The notes under the pieces were generated by a model, which searched no databases, was not told where the DNA came from, and saw only the letters and a list, made by a program, of their open reading frames with translations. This document shows positions 26,598 through 35,985 of a stretch of DNA of 64,000 nucleotides, in pieces. How positions within the stretch are numbered: position 1 is the stretch's first letter; each line of letters begins with the position of its first letter. Source of the DNA: Rhodococcus rhodnii (GTDB lineage Bacteria; Actinomycetota; Actinomycetes; Mycobacteriales; Pseudonocardiaceae); NCBI GenBank assembly GCA_000720375.1, contig JOAA01000012.1:248001-312000 (forward strand). Reading direction: 5' to 3'. Both the position numbers and the translations under genes were made by a program.

Positions 26598-27653
26598 TCA
26601 TGGGCAGTCCATCCAGAACGCGCGATAGCTGTAACGCGTCCGCACGTGGTCGTAGATCTGGCGCAGCCAAGGCTGGCGGACGGCGGGCAGCCGGGCGAGC
26701 GTGCGAAGGAATATCTTCGGGTCGGGGGAGAACAGATGCCGTGGACGTGGGGGAAGCGGGTCGTCGCCACGGATGACGTCGTCGGAAAGGCGGCCCGTGA
26801 CCGGAAAAGGTGGTCGTACGCGGTAGAAGGCAAGCTGCGCCCACACTTTGGCGGCAAGCGGCACGACTTCCGCGGCACCGGGTGGCTGCCACGCCTCGCC
26901 TGTACGTGGATGTTGCGGAACCAGGGCGATATCGGCATCGGGCACAGGCAAGCCTGGTCCCGCCAAGGACATCGACTTCGATGGCGGCCCAGGCGGGAGC
27001 AACAGGTCGAGCGGGTGGCCGAACACATTCTCGGTGAGACCCTGGGGAAGGCCTATCGGTGAGCCTGCCGAGGCCGCGACCAGGTGGGCCAGCGCCGCTC
27101 CGGTGGCCGCCTCCCACCGCGGGTCCTGCCAGTCGGACAGGTCGATCGGTGGCGCCCCTCGCAATTCCTCCAACGCCCAGTCGACCGGCAGGCAGTGGGG
27201 GATATCGGTCGGAATACGGCGAACGGTGTCTGGCTCGAAGCACACTTCCTGCCACGTCGAGCAGTCGTCGAGGCGGGTCGCGACCAAGTGTCCACATTGC
27301 CTGCACGCGAGATTCGGGCCGTCTCTGCCGTCCACTCCGCGGCAGTACCCGTCGCATCGCTCGAAAACCAGCACCATGCCGTGGGTGTCACCAGGGGCGA
27401 GAATGATTCTGCCTGGCGCCCCGAAAGAAACGATCTCCACGGGTGCGAATATGCCCAGCGCCTCCGCTTCCGCCGGCTCGACCTTTTGCCACGGAGGTCC
27501 GTACGGTTCAGGGTCGACGGTGTACGTTCCGGGCTCCATGAGGACGGGAAGCAGTTGCTCCCAGACGGTCTGGCGACCATGGGCAGGAAACGCGACTTGC
27601 GACACAGGCGAAGTCAGAACTGCGCCGCAGTGCGCGCACGCGAACACATCCAT
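26598..27653 (-). CDS. Zinc-ribbon hypothetical protein paired with SUKH gene
   Basis: 351 residues, family not recognised. CAHCG at the N-terminus, then CDGYC and CRQCG near residues 105-130, suggest a zinc-binding unit. The middle has VFERCDGYCRGVDG and a Pro-rich stretch; the C-terminus RQIYDHVRTRYSYRAFW is basic and aromatic. No signal peptide or membrane segment. The ATG at 27653 follows GGGAGGA at ideal spacing, so the frame that continues to 27674 is not used. It is upstream of the SUKH gene by 12 nt. Confidence 0.75.
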   Translation of the reverse strand: MDVFACAHCGAVLTSPVSQVAFPAHGRQTVWEQLLPVLMEPGTYTVDPEPYGPPWQKVEPAEAEALGIFAPVEIVSFGAPGRIILAPGDTHGMVLVFERCDGYCRGVDGRDGPNLACRQCGHLVATRLDDCSTWQEVCFEPDTVRRIPTDIPHCLPVDWALEELRGAPPIDLSDWQDPRWEAATGAALAHLVAASAGSPIGLPQGLTENVFGHPLDLLLPPGPPSKSMSLAGPGLPVPDADIALVPQHPRTGEAWQPPGAAEVVPLAAKVWAQLAFYRVRPPFPVTGRLSDDVIRGDDPLPPRPRHLFSPDPKIFLRTLARLPAVRQPWLRQIYDHVRTRYSYRAFWMDCP

Positions 27654-27714
27654 GCTTCCTCCCCCTGAACACACGCATTATCCAGGCCGCGTGATCGACG
27701 GCCAACTCATTTGA

Positions 27715-28224
27715 TCAACCGCCTGAAATGAGCTTCGCGAGCGTGGGAATCAACGCTGTGTAGCTTTCCGGGGTGAGGTGCAGGCCGTCGTCTTCCAGGT
27801 CGACCGAACCAGGGTTCAGGCAACACTGCACCGCGGTTCGCAGAACGTCCCGGTAGACGTCGAGATCACGGTTTCTGCGCGTGCCAAGGCCAGACCTGGG
27901 CACCTCCTGGATCCGGGGTGGCAGGAACGCCACCAGACGGGCACGGCTGAAGGCCGAGATCACCGTCTCGATGTTCGACGTGAACTGGTCGATCGGCACG
28001 TGCTTCCATGGCGCACAGTCGTTGGCGCCGAACGAAAGGACAACGACCGACCACTCCAGCGCGCCGAGCTTTGCTGCTCGGGCGGCCCCGTCCGAGCTGT
28101 CCCAACCGCCCGCGGCGCAGTTGTAGACGGTCGAGGACGGCCCGATTTCTCGCTCCAGATGCTGGATGTGCGGCTTGGTGAATCGGGCGAGCATGCTGTC
28201 GCCGAACAACGCCACGTCAGTCAT
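27715..28224 (-). CDS. SGNH/GDSL family hydrolase
   Basis: 169 residues with the SGNH blocks: ALFGDSML (nucleophile Ser), AAGGWDS (Gly), SFGANDCAPW (Asn) and DGLHLTPE (His/Asp dyad). It is a probable esterase or deacylase without a signal peptide, so cytoplasmic. It overlaps the GntR regulator gene by 8 nt and is likely co-transcribed with it, which links it to the adjacent catabolic locus. Confidence 0.87.
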   Translation of the reverse strand: MTDVALFGDSMLARFTKPHIQHLEREIGPSSTVYNCAAGGWDSSDGAARAAKLGALEWSVVVLSFGANDCAPWKHVPIDQFTSNIETVISAFSRARLVAFLPPRIQEVPRSGLGTRRNRDLDVYRDVLRTAVQCCLNPGSVDLEDDGLHLTPESYTALIPTLAKLISGG

Positions 28225-28885
28225 CGCGGCCGCTTCCGGCCAAAGTGGACAGCGCCTTGCTGCCGAGGCTGCTTCGGATGTGCTCGCGCATCACCTTCGC
28301 GGCGAGTTCGCTGTCGCCCGCGATGACCGCGTCCAGCATCGCGCGGTGCTCTGCCGCTGTCTCGTCGCGCTCAGGCTGGTCGCGTTTCTGCCGTAGGCCG
28401 ACGATTCGGTATCGGTCGGCTTTGTCCCAGAGTCCGTCGAGCGTCGCGATCAGCAGGTCGTTGTGTGAAGCGGCATAGATGGCGCGGTGGAACTCACGGT
28501 GCGCCACCAGATCCGCGACGTCTGGGTGATCGGGGAGTGGCCTGAGCTGGGCGAATGCGGTGCGCATCGTGGCGATGTCCGATTTGGAACGGCGTTCGGC
28601 GGCCAATGAGGTGGCAAGTGGATCCAGCGCACGCCGCATCTCCAGCAGGTCGCGTGCCTCTTCGGCCGACAGATCCGTTACGCGGGCATCCCGATGGGCG
28701 TCCAGTTCGACGAACCCCTCGGACTTGAGCCTGCGCAGCGCCTCGCGCAGGGGAGTGGTGCTGATGCCCAGGTCGCGGGCGAGCGTCGCCTGGTTGAGCA
28801 CGGTGCCAGGGCCGTACTCGCTCGTCAGGATCTTGGTGCGGACCAGGGCGTACGCGAAGTCGCTCTTGGTCGCGTAGGTCTCCAC
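28217..28885 (-). CDS. GntR family (FCD) transcriptional regulator
   Basis: 222 residues. The winged helix at 10-75 (VLNQATLARDLGISTTPLREALRRL) is followed by an FCD ligand domain with metal-type histidines in HREFHRAIY, AEHRAML and REHIR. FCD regulators usually sense organic acids. It is divergent from the aconitase-like gene with a 43-bp gap, and is the natural candidate for control of the 28.9-39.9 kb locus. A repeated TCTTATAACCT lies in this region. Confidence 0.9.
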   Translation of the reverse strand: METYATKSDFAYALVRTKILTSEYGPGTVLNQATLARDLGISTTPLREALRRLKSEGFVELDAHRDARVTDLSAEEARDLLEMRRALDPLATSLAAERRSKSDIATMRTAFAQLRPLPDHPDVADLVAHREFHRAIYAASHNDLLIATLDGLWDKADRYRIVGLRQKRDQPERDETAAEHRAMLDAVIAGDSELAAKVMREHIRSSLGSKALSTLAGSGRDD

Positions 28886-28892
28886 CGGTACA

Positions 28893-28968
28893 TCTTATAA
28901 CCTGATGTCCAGACCTTGAGGAGCCGCCGTGAAATACCAGGTCACAAGGATCAACAGTCTTATAACCT
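28893..28968. promoter_or_regulatory. Repeated TCTTATAACCT motifs, candidate GntR sites
   Basis: TCTTATAACCT occurs at 28893-28903 and again at 28958-28968, 65 bp apart. The first is in the divergent promoter, flanked by ACATC/GATGT arms (28890-28908). The second is inside the first codons of the aconitase-like gene. FCD regulators commonly bind A/T-rich half sites of this kind, and the spacing of about six helical turns would permit looping. Binding is not shown. Confidence 0.45.
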
Positions 28969-31304
28969 CACGGATGCCCTATACGATCCGCGTCCTGCTC
29001 GAGAACCTGCTGCGCAACGACGCGCCGGACGAGCAGATCGACGCCGTGCTGGACTGGGGGAGCGAGCGCTCGTTCGCCACCGCGGTGGACATCCGTCCGT
29101 CCCGGATCTTCCTGCACGACACCAACGGTGTGCCCCTGCTGACCGACATCGCCGCGCTGCGCGACGCTGTCGAGCACCCGGACATGGTCAATCCGAAGAT
29201 TCCGGCCGAGCTGGTGGTCGACCATTCGGTGATCGCGGACGAGTTCGGGACGCCGACCGCGTTCGAGCGCAACGTCGAAATCGAGTACGAGCGCAACGCG
29301 GAGCGCTACCGGTTCCTGCGCTGGGCCCAGGCGAAGCTACGCGGTTTCAAGGTTGTCCCTCCCGGCAAAGGGATCATGCACCAGGTCAACCTCGAGCACC
29401 TCGCACGAGTGGTGATGACCGACGGTGACGAGGCGTTCCCGGACCTCTGTCTCGGCACCGACTCACACACCACGATGGTGAACGGGATCGGCGTGTTGGG
29501 CTGGGGAATCGGTGGTATCGAGGCGGAAGCGGCCATGCTGGGCGAGCCGGTCACGATGCTGCTGCCACCCGTGGTCGGTTTCCGCCTGACGGGCGCGCTA
29601 CCGCACGGCGCCACGGCGACCGACCTCGTGCTGACGATCACCGAACTGCTCCGAAAACACGGCGTGGTCGGCAAATTCGTGGAGTTCCACGGCGAAGGTG
29701 TGCGCAGGCTGCCGGTGCCGGATCGCGCGACGATCGCGAACATGACCCCGGAGTTCGGCTCGACGTGTGCGTACTTCCCGATCGACGAGCAGACGATCCG
29801 GTACCTCCGGTTCACCGGCCGGTCCGAAGAGCAGGTCACACTCGTCGAGGAATACGCCAAAGAACAAGGGTTGTGGCACCGGCCGGGGGAAACCGCGGAC
29901 TACACCGAGACCGTCGAGCTCGACCTCGGCACCGTGCAGCCCTCGCTGGCCGGGCCGAACAGGCCACAGGACAGAATCGCGTTGACGGAGGCGGCGGCCG
30001 GGAATGCCGGCGTCGTCGGCATCGCGGCGATCACGTCGTGCACGAACACCTCGAACCCGGCAGTGATGATCACGGCCGGTTTGCTGGCGCGCAACGCCGT
30101 GCAGCGTGGCCTGACAAGCAAACCGTGGGTCAAAACGACGCTGTCGCCCGGCTCACGAGTGGTGACTGACTATCTGACCGCCGCGGGCCTGACACCAAGC
30201 TTGGAAAAGCTGGGGTTCTACCTCACCGGGTACGGCTGCATGACCTGCATCGGAGCGTCCGGCCCTCTGGTCGACGAGCTGCGGGGAAGCACGGTGGTCG
30301 CAGTGCTGTCAGGCAACAGGAACTTCGCCGGGCGGATCAACCCGGACATCCGGCTGAACTACCTGGCTTCACCGCCATTGGTCATCGCCTATGCCCTGGC
30401 AGGAACGATGGCGACGGACCTGACACGCGACCCGCTCGGTCACAGTCCTGATGGGACTCCGGTTTTCCTCAGCGACATATGGCCTGCACAGGATGAAGTC
30501 ACCGCCGTCATGGAAATGATCACGCCGGGCATGTTCGAGGCGGCTTACCGGGACATCTTCACCGGCGACGCCCGCTGGGAGAACCTCGGAAGCCCTGGCG
30601 GCGATCGTTACGACTGGGATCCGGCGAGCACATACCTGCGTCGCCCACCTTTTTTCGACGAACCCGTTGGCCAGCAAGACATCAAAGACGCCAAGGTGCT
30701 GGCGATGCTCGGTGACTCGATCACCACCGACCACATCTCACCCGCGGGCGCGATTCCATCTGACTCCCCGGCCGGTCGATACCTTGCGGACCGTGGCGTG
30801 AAGCGGTTTGCCTTCAACACGTACGCCTCGCGGCGCGGCAACCACGAAGTGATGGTCCGAGGCGCGTTCGGAAACGTTCAGCTGCACGGGATCTACGAGA
30901 CCGCGATGGCCTACCGAGACGCAGGCGTGCCCCTCGTTGTCCTCGGCGGTGCGCAGTACGGCACCGGTTCGTCCCGGGACTGGGCCGCCAAGGCAACCGC
31001 TCTGTTGGGCGTCCGGGCCGTGCTGGCCGGGTCGTTCGAGCGGATCCACCGGTCGAACCTGATCGGCATGGGTGTGTTGCCGCTGCAGTACCGCCCAGGC
31101 GAGAACGCCAGGTCGCTCGGCCTGACCGGGCACGAGGTGATCTCGATCGGTGAGCTGTCCACTATGGACAAGACGGTCACCGTGCGGGCGGACGAGCGGG
31201 AGTTCGACGTGATCGTCCGGCTCGACACCGCCAGGGAGTGGGACGTCTACCGGAGCGGCGGCATCCTGCGGTTGACGATGAGCCGTTACGGAGGGTCGCT
31301 GTAA
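28929..31304 (+). CDS. Short aconitase-like hydro-lyase (AcnA family)
   Basis: 791 residues of the AcnA/IRP aconitase family. The iron-sulfur cysteines are visible in AAITSCTNTSNP and GYGCMTCIGASG, and the swivel domain has LGDSITTDHISPAG and YGTGSSRDWAAKA. Housekeeping actinobacterial aconitases exceed 900 residues; here the N-terminus begins at MPYTIRVLLENLLRN and about 30 leading residues plus internal segments are missing. The likely substrate is citrate or a related alkyl/homocitrate. GAGGAG lies 6-8 nt before the GTG start. It leads a locus of transport and hydrolysis genes and is divergent from the GntR regulator. Confidence 0.9.
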   Translation: MKYQVTRINSLITSRMPYTIRVLLENLLRNDAPDEQIDAVLDWGSERSFATAVDIRPSRIFLHDTNGVPLLTDIAALRDAVEHPDMVNPKIPAELVVDHSVIADEFGTPTAFERNVEIEYERNAERYRFLRWAQAKLRGFKVVPPGKGIMHQVNLEHLARVVMTDGDEAFPDLCLGTDSHTTMVNGIGVLGWGIGGIEAEAAMLGEPVTMLLPPVVGFRLTGALPHGATATDLVLTITELLRKHGVVGKFVEFHGEGVRRLPVPDRATIANMTPEFGSTCAYFPIDEQTIRYLRFTGRSEEQVTLVEEYAKEQGLWHRPGETADYTETVELDLGTVQPSLAGPNRPQDRIALTEAAAGNAGVVGIAAITSCTNTSNPAVMITAGLLARNAVQRGLTSKPWVKTTLSPGSRVVTDYLTAAGLTPSLEKLGFYLTGYGCMTCIGASGPLVDELRGSTVVAVLSGNRNFAGRINPDIRLNYLASPPLVIAYALAGTMATDLTRDPLGHSPDGTPVFLSDIWPAQDEVTAVMEMITPGMFEAAYRDIFTGDARWENLGSPGGDRYDWDPASTYLRRPPFFDEPVGQQDIKDAKVLAMLGDSITTDHISPAGAIPSDSPAGRYLADRGVKRFAFNTYASRRGNHEVMVRGAFGNVQLHGIYETAMAYRDAGVPLVVLGGAQYGTGSSRDWAAKATALLGVRAVLAGSFERIHRSNLIGMGVLPLQYRPGENARSLGLTGHEVISIGELSTMDKTVTVRADEREFDVIVRLDTAREWDVYRSGGILRLTMSRYGGSL

Positions 31305-31338
31305 CGGTCCGGATATCGTGGTTCAGTCGTTACATCTT

Positions 31339-31383
31339 GAGCTAGCTCTGTAGCGTAGGTTACGGTCCTGTAGTTGGAACTAC
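31339..31383. promoter_or_regulatory. Two palindromes before the C45 hydrolase operon
   Basis: The 129-bp gap 31305-31433 holds GAGCTAGCTC (31339-31348, perfect) and GTAGTTGGAACTAC (31370-31383, 6-bp arms around GG). Together they suggest a regulated promoter for the downstream operon, separate from that of the aconitase-like gene. RpiR or GntR could bind here. No clear -35/-10 pair was found. Confidence 0.4.
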
Positions 31384-31433
31384 CGAAGACGGTTCACCTG
31401 TAACCATCCATACGAACAGGGGCGTCCCCACCG

Positions 31434-32552
31434 ATGGCCAGTCTCAGGACGATCGAGATATCCGGAACGTCAGCGCTGGATCGCGGCACCCAGTACGGGC
31501 AGGCCGCGGCCGACCTGATCGCCCAGGCCATCGAGTACTACGCACGGGCCTTCGAGCATCAGAGCGGATTACCGTGGCACGAGGTGCTGGAGCGAGCCCG
31601 CCCGTGGCAGCGGCTGATCGCCGACGAGTTTCCCGAGCTCTTCGACGAGATGACCGGAATCGCCAGCGGCGCAGGCGTTTCCTTGACCGAGATCGTCACC
31701 CTGAACTGCCGGGGCGAGATCGTCTACGACCGCGGCTTCGGCCGCAGCGGCACCCCGGACGAAGTGGACGGTTGCACGTCCTTCTCACTGACCGGCTCGG
31801 CAGCGGGTGACGGACATGTGTACTGCGGCCAGAACTGGGATTGGCGCCACGAAACCCGCGGCACAGTCGTGATCGTGCGGATCGTCCAGCCGCCGAAACC
31901 GACCGTGGTCATGCAGGTCGAAGCCGGTCAGATCGGCAGGCACGGCGCCAACTCCGAAGGTCTCGCGCTCAACGCCAACGGGCTGGGTGGCCGGTTCGAC
32001 GAGTCGGTCGGCGTGCCGCAGACGGTGATCCGCAGGCTGGTGCTCGACTCGCCGACCATCTCCGACGCGTTGCGGGTGCTGGTCAACACCAAGGCGCACA
32101 TCGCAAGCAACGCGTTGCTCACTCATCGTGAGGGATACTCCATCGACCTGGAGACGACCCCCGGCCCGATCGGCTGGGAATACCCGTCCGACGGTCTGCT
32201 GGTGCACGGAAACCATTACCAGGCATTCGTTCCCCCGCAACTCGCGGCGACCCATCGGCCGATGTCCCCGGACTCGCTGCTACGCGTGCCCCGCGCCCGG
32301 CAGGGGCTCGCGGCCGCGGCCAAGGCGGAGAAGTCCGAGGACGTCCGATCCGCCGTGCACATCGCCATGTCCGACCACCTCGGATTCCCCGACTCGCTGT
32401 GCGAGCACCCCGACGACCGGATGCCCTCGGTCACCCGATGGTCCACATTGGTCTCCAGCTGTGTCGACCTGACCACGGGCGAGTACTACGTCGCGCCCGG
32501 CACGCCGTGCGAGCACCCCTACGAGCTCATGCCTTTCAACCTCTACGAGTAG
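31434..32552 (+). CDS. C45-family N-acyl hydrolase/acyltransferase (Ntn type)
   Basis: 372 residues of peptidase family C45 (acyl-CoA:6-aminopenicillanate acyltransferase relatives). Autocleavage before Cys114 is predicted from DGCTSFSL; the N-terminal propeptide contains ELFDEMTGIASGAGVSL, and CGQNWDWRH and GRHGANSEGLALNANGLGG are family motifs. Members hydrolyse or transfer N-acyl groups of small amides. No signal peptide, so it acts on imported substrate. It lies 8 nt before the ABC-transporter binding protein gene and is in that operon. Confidence 0.87.
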   Translation: MASLRTIEISGTSALDRGTQYGQAAADLIAQAIEYYARAFEHQSGLPWHEVLERARPWQRLIADEFPELFDEMTGIASGAGVSLTEIVTLNCRGEIVYDRGFGRSGTPDEVDGCTSFSLTGSAAGDGHVYCGQNWDWRHETRGTVVIVRIVQPPKPTVVMQVEAGQIGRHGANSEGLALNANGLGGRFDESVGVPQTVIRRLVLDSPTISDALRVLVNTKAHIASNALLTHREGYSIDLETTPGPIGWEYPSDGLLVHGNHYQAFVPPQLAATHRPMSPDSLLRVPRARQGLAAAAKAEKSEDVRSAVHIAMSDHLGFPDSLCEHPDDRMPSVTRWSTLVSSCVDLTTGEYYVAPGTPCEHPYELMPFNLYE

Positions 32553-32560
32553 GACACGTC

Positions 32561-34195
32561 ATGCCCGGACATGGTTTACCACGCCGGCTCATCGCTTTGC
32601 CTTGTGCCGCCGTGGCTCTGCTCGCCGCGTGTGGCAACCCGCCGGCCTCGCCATCGGAAGCCAAGCAGAACGTCAAACTGATCGACTCGACACCGCCCGC
32701 GGCCGGCCCGCTGGCCCAGGCGACCTGGTTCATGGCCAAGGAGCCGTCCACTCTGGACCTGGACAACGACGGCGCAGGCGCCAACAGCGACCTGATCCTG
32801 TCGAACGTCTGCGAGCGGCTCGTCCAGCTGCAGCCCGACCTGACGATCAAACCTGGTCTGGCCGAGAAGTACGAGTGGACAACCCCGAACACCCTGACCT
32901 TTACCATTCGGTCCGGTGTGACGTTCCACAGTGGAGCGACGCTGACCGCTGACGACGTGGTGTGGAGCCTGCAGCGGCACGCGGCCGACGGCGCCAACGA
33001 GTCGGACGAGTTCACCGGCGTGACGTCGATCGCGAAGACCGCGGAGAACCAAGTCACGGTCACGCTCAAGCAACCCGACGCGGTCTTCTTGCAAGCCATG
33101 GCAGGGGACGGCGGCGTTGTGCTGGACCGCAAGGCAGTGGAGTCGCAGGGCGACGCCTACGGCACGCCGCGCGGCAAGGACGCGTGCTCAGGGCCGTTCA
33201 GTCTGCAGGCGTGGAACTCCGGCCAGAACATTGTGCTGGCCAAGTTCGACAAGTACTGGAACACCAGCAGGGCGGCGAAGACCAGCAAGATCACCTTCCG
33301 CTGGGCTGACGACGACGCGCTGGTGAACTCCCTGGTCACGGGGGCGGGCGACGGAACGTACCTGGAGAACATCTCCTCGGCGACCCGGCTGGCGACCGGC
33401 GGCACCACGACCGTCAGCCAAGGCCCGGACACTCGCGTCTGGAGCCTCATGGTCACCGAACGCGGTGCTCTCAGTGATGTCCGGCTGCGCAAGGCTTTGT
33501 CGCTCGCGATCGATCGTGAGGGCGTGTCCCGCGCCGCGCTCGCCGGGTTCGGCGCGCCAGCCAAGGAACCCGTCGGACCCGGTGCCTGGGGTTACGAGGC
33601 CAAGACCTTCCAGGCCGCGTACGACAAGCTCGGCGGATCACCGGACAAGCCGTCCGAACAGGACATCGAAGCGGCGAAGAAGCTTGTCGCGGAAGTGCCG
33701 GACCGCAAGCCGATCGTGGTGGCCAGCGACACCACGGACGGTCGTAGCGTGATCGCGAACGCACTGGTCGACGCGGCGAAGAAAATCGGTCTCGAAGCAA
33801 GCATCACGCAGATCCCTCCTCAGCAGTACGCCGATTACTACAGCAGCAAGGAACTTCGCGCGCAGGCCGACCTGTTCACCGACGACTACTTCATCTCCAA
33901 GAACGACCCCGTCGGGTTCTACAAGAACGGCTCGTCCAAATCGACTGTCCAATGGGTACTGAAGGACCCGCGGTACGACGAGCTGATCGGCAAAGCCCGC
34001 GCGGCACTGGACGACACCGAACGAGCCAAGCTCTCGATCGAGCTCGCCAACCGCTGGGCCGACGCCATGCCATGGATATCAGTGGTGCAGAGCCCGTCCA
34101 CAGTGGTCTTGGGCAACAAGGTGACCGGCGTGCCGGCCTCGGGCTGCTACCGCTACTACCCGTGGGCCGCCGATCTCGGGGCCAAGGGGGCGTAG
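32561..34195 (+). CDS. Peptide-type ABC transporter substrate-binding lipoprotein
   Basis: 544 residues of the DppA/OppA family (SBP_bac_5). The lipobox is LAAC with the cysteine near residue 24. Typical segments include LTFTIRSGVTFHSGATLTADDVVWSLQR and VRLRKALSLAIDREGV (read in parts). Such proteins bind peptides, but also glucosides, nickel and other amides. The start is the ATG at 32561; a longer open frame exists but lacks a start with a signal. It abuts the permease gene with no gap. Confidence 0.9.
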   Translation: MPGHGLPRRLIALPCAAVALLAACGNPPASPSEAKQNVKLIDSTPPAAGPLAQATWFMAKEPSTLDLDNDGAGANSDLILSNVCERLVQLQPDLTIKPGLAEKYEWTTPNTLTFTIRSGVTFHSGATLTADDVVWSLQRHAADGANESDEFTGVTSIAKTAENQVTVTLKQPDAVFLQAMAGDGGVVLDRKAVESQGDAYGTPRGKDACSGPFSLQAWNSGQNIVLAKFDKYWNTSRAAKTSKITFRWADDDALVNSLVTGAGDGTYLENISSATRLATGGTTTVSQGPDTRVWSLMVTERGALSDVRLRKALSLAIDREGVSRAALAGFGAPAKEPVGPGAWGYEAKTFQAAYDKLGGSPDKPSEQDIEAAKKLVAEVPDRKPIVVASDTTDGRSVIANALVDAAKKIGLEASITQIPPQQYADYYSSKELRAQADLFTDDYFISKNDPVGFYKNGSSKSTVQWVLKDPRYDELIGKARAALDDTERAKLSIELANRWADAMPWISVVQSPSTVVLGNKVTGVPASGCYRYYPWAADLGAKGA

Positions 34196-35149
34196 ATGGT
34201 CACGGTGCTCCTGCGGCGGTTCGGTGGCCTGGTGCTCACCCTCGTCATCAGTTCGTTCGTGATCTTCGCGGGCATGTATGCCGCACCGGGCGACCCGGTG
34301 ACGTTCCTGATCGGCAACCCCGAGAACCTCACCCCGGACAGGATCGCCGCGGTGCGCGCCGAATACCACCTCGACCAGCCGTTCCTGGCGCAGTACGCGC
34401 TCTGGGCCACGGGCGTACTGCGCGGCGACCTCGGCACGTCGATGTTCTACCAGCAGCCGGTGTCCGACCTGCTGTCGTCGCGGCTGCCGATGACGCTCAC
34501 GTTGGTGGCGATGGCTTCGGTGCTGTTCATCCTGATCGGCGTCGGGTTCGGCGTGCTTTCCGCGCTGCGCAGGGGAACCGCGGTCGACTCGGCGGTCACC
34601 GGCTTCACCACGTTCATCAACTCCGTGCCGAACTTCGTGATCGGCTTGGTGCTCGTGGCGATATTCGCGGTGCAGCTGCGCTGGTTCCCGGTGGCAGGCG
34701 ACGGCGAGGGCTTCGCCGATCGGCTGTACCACTTGACGCTGCCCGCGATCTCGCTCGCCCTCGGGTCGATCGCGCTGATCAGCCGGGTCACCAGGCAGAC
34801 CATGGTCGAACAGCAAAGCCTCGACCACGTCGAGGCAGCACGCAGTTACGGCCTGAGCACCCGTCAAATCGTGCTACGACACGTGCTCCGCAACTCACTG
34901 GGGCCAGTCGTGACCATGTGCGGTCTGGTGGTCGCTGGAATGCTCGCCGGAACCGTGGTGATCGAGAGCGTGTTCGGGCTCAACGGCCTCGGTGGCCTGC
35001 TGGTCGAGGCGATCAACACGCACGATTTCCCGGTGGTGCAGGCGATCCTGCTCTACATGGTGATCGGCTACATGGTCGTCACGATCCTGGTCGACCTGGC
35101 CTATCCGCTGCTGGACCCCCGCTCGCTGGCGAGGAGTGACCGATCGTGA
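34196..35149 (+). CDS. ABC transporter permease (DppB/OppB type)
   Basis: 317 residues with about six membrane helices. The N-terminal RFGGLVLTLVISSFVIF and the EAA-like loop HVEAARSYGLSTRQIVLRHV identify a DppB-type inner-membrane subunit. It starts immediately after the binding protein stop and overlaps the next permease by 4 nt (GTGA). Confidence 0.92.
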   Translation: MVTVLLRRFGGLVLTLVISSFVIFAGMYAAPGDPVTFLIGNPENLTPDRIAAVRAEYHLDQPFLAQYALWATGVLRGDLGTSMFYQQPVSDLLSSRLPMTLTLVAMASVLFILIGVGFGVLSALRRGTAVDSAVTGFTTFINSVPNFVIGLVLVAIFAVQLRWFPVAGDGEGFADRLYHLTLPAISLALGSIALISRVTRQTMVEQQSLDHVEAARSYGLSTRQIVLRHVLRNSLGPVVTMCGLVVAGMLAGTVVIESVFGLNGLGGLLVEAINTHDFPVVQAILLYMVIGYMVVTILVDLAYPLLDPRSLARSDRS

Positions 35150-35982
35150 TCATTCAGGCCGTCGCGCCCATCCGTAAGACCAAGCCCTGGGTGTTCTACA
35201 TCTGCCTCGGCATTCTGGGCATCGCGGTCGCCGCGGCGATCTTCGCCGACTGGGTGGCGCCGTATGACCCGTCGGCCACGGATTTCTCGGCGTTGTACCA
35301 GCAACCGACCGCCGAGCACTGGTTCGGCACCGACCAACTCGGCCGTGACCTGCTGTCCCGGGTGATCCACGGCGCCAGGCCCAGCCTGCTCGGGGCGATC
35401 GCGTTGCTGGCCTTCGCCACGGCAGTCGGTGTGCTCATCGGCATTGTCGCCGCGTGGCGCCGTGGCTGGGTCGACACCGTGCTGGCCCGGCTGACCGACG
35501 TCATGTTCGCGTTCCCTGGCCTGCTGTTCGTGGTGCTGGTGATCGCGGTGTTCGACCGTGGCCCGGCGACCGCGGTGATCGGCATGGGGCTGGCGTTCGC
35601 GCCCGTGATCGCCAAGTTCACCAGGGCCATTGCGCTGGAAGAGCTGTCGCGGCCTTACGTGGACGCATACCGGCTGCAGGGCGTGGGTCCGATTCCGTTG
35701 TGCACCCGGTATGTGCTGCCGAATCTGATGCCTACGTTGCTCGGCTACCTGGTGGTGCTCTTCGGCGAAGGGCTGCTCAGCTTGGCGGCGTTGAACTTCC
35801 TCGGCTTCGGTGCGCAACCGCCCAGCTCGGAATGGGGACTGATGGTCCAGGAGGGACGCTCCGGCGTGATCCAGGGATTCGTCGGGCCGGCACTCATCCC
35901 AGGACTGGCCATCGCGATCGTCGTGGTGGCGACCAACGTCGTCGGGGTCAGGCTGTCGGACAAGCTCGCGGTGAGGACGTGA
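35146..35982 (+). CDS. ABC transporter permease (DppC/OppC type)
   Basis: 278 residues with about six helices. FGTDQLGRDLLSRVIHGARPSL and the EAA loop YVDAYRLQGVGPIPLCTRYV (read in parts) are typical of DppC. The GTG start overlaps the DppB stop. It pairs with DppB to form the channel. Confidence 0.92.
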   Translation: MIIQAVAPIRKTKPWVFYICLGILGIAVAAAIFADWVAPYDPSATDFSALYQQPTAEHWFGTDQLGRDLLSRVIHGARPSLLGAIALLAFATAVGVLIGIVAAWRRGWVDTVLARLTDVMFAFPGLLFVVLVIAVFDRGPATAVIGMGLAFAPVIAKFTRAIALEELSRPYVDAYRLQGVGPIPLCTRYVLPNLMPTLLGYLVVLFGEGLLSLAALNFLGFGAQPPSSEWGLMVQEGRSGVIQGFVGPALIPGLAIAIVVVATNVVGVRLSDKLAVRT

Positions 35983-35985
35983 CAC

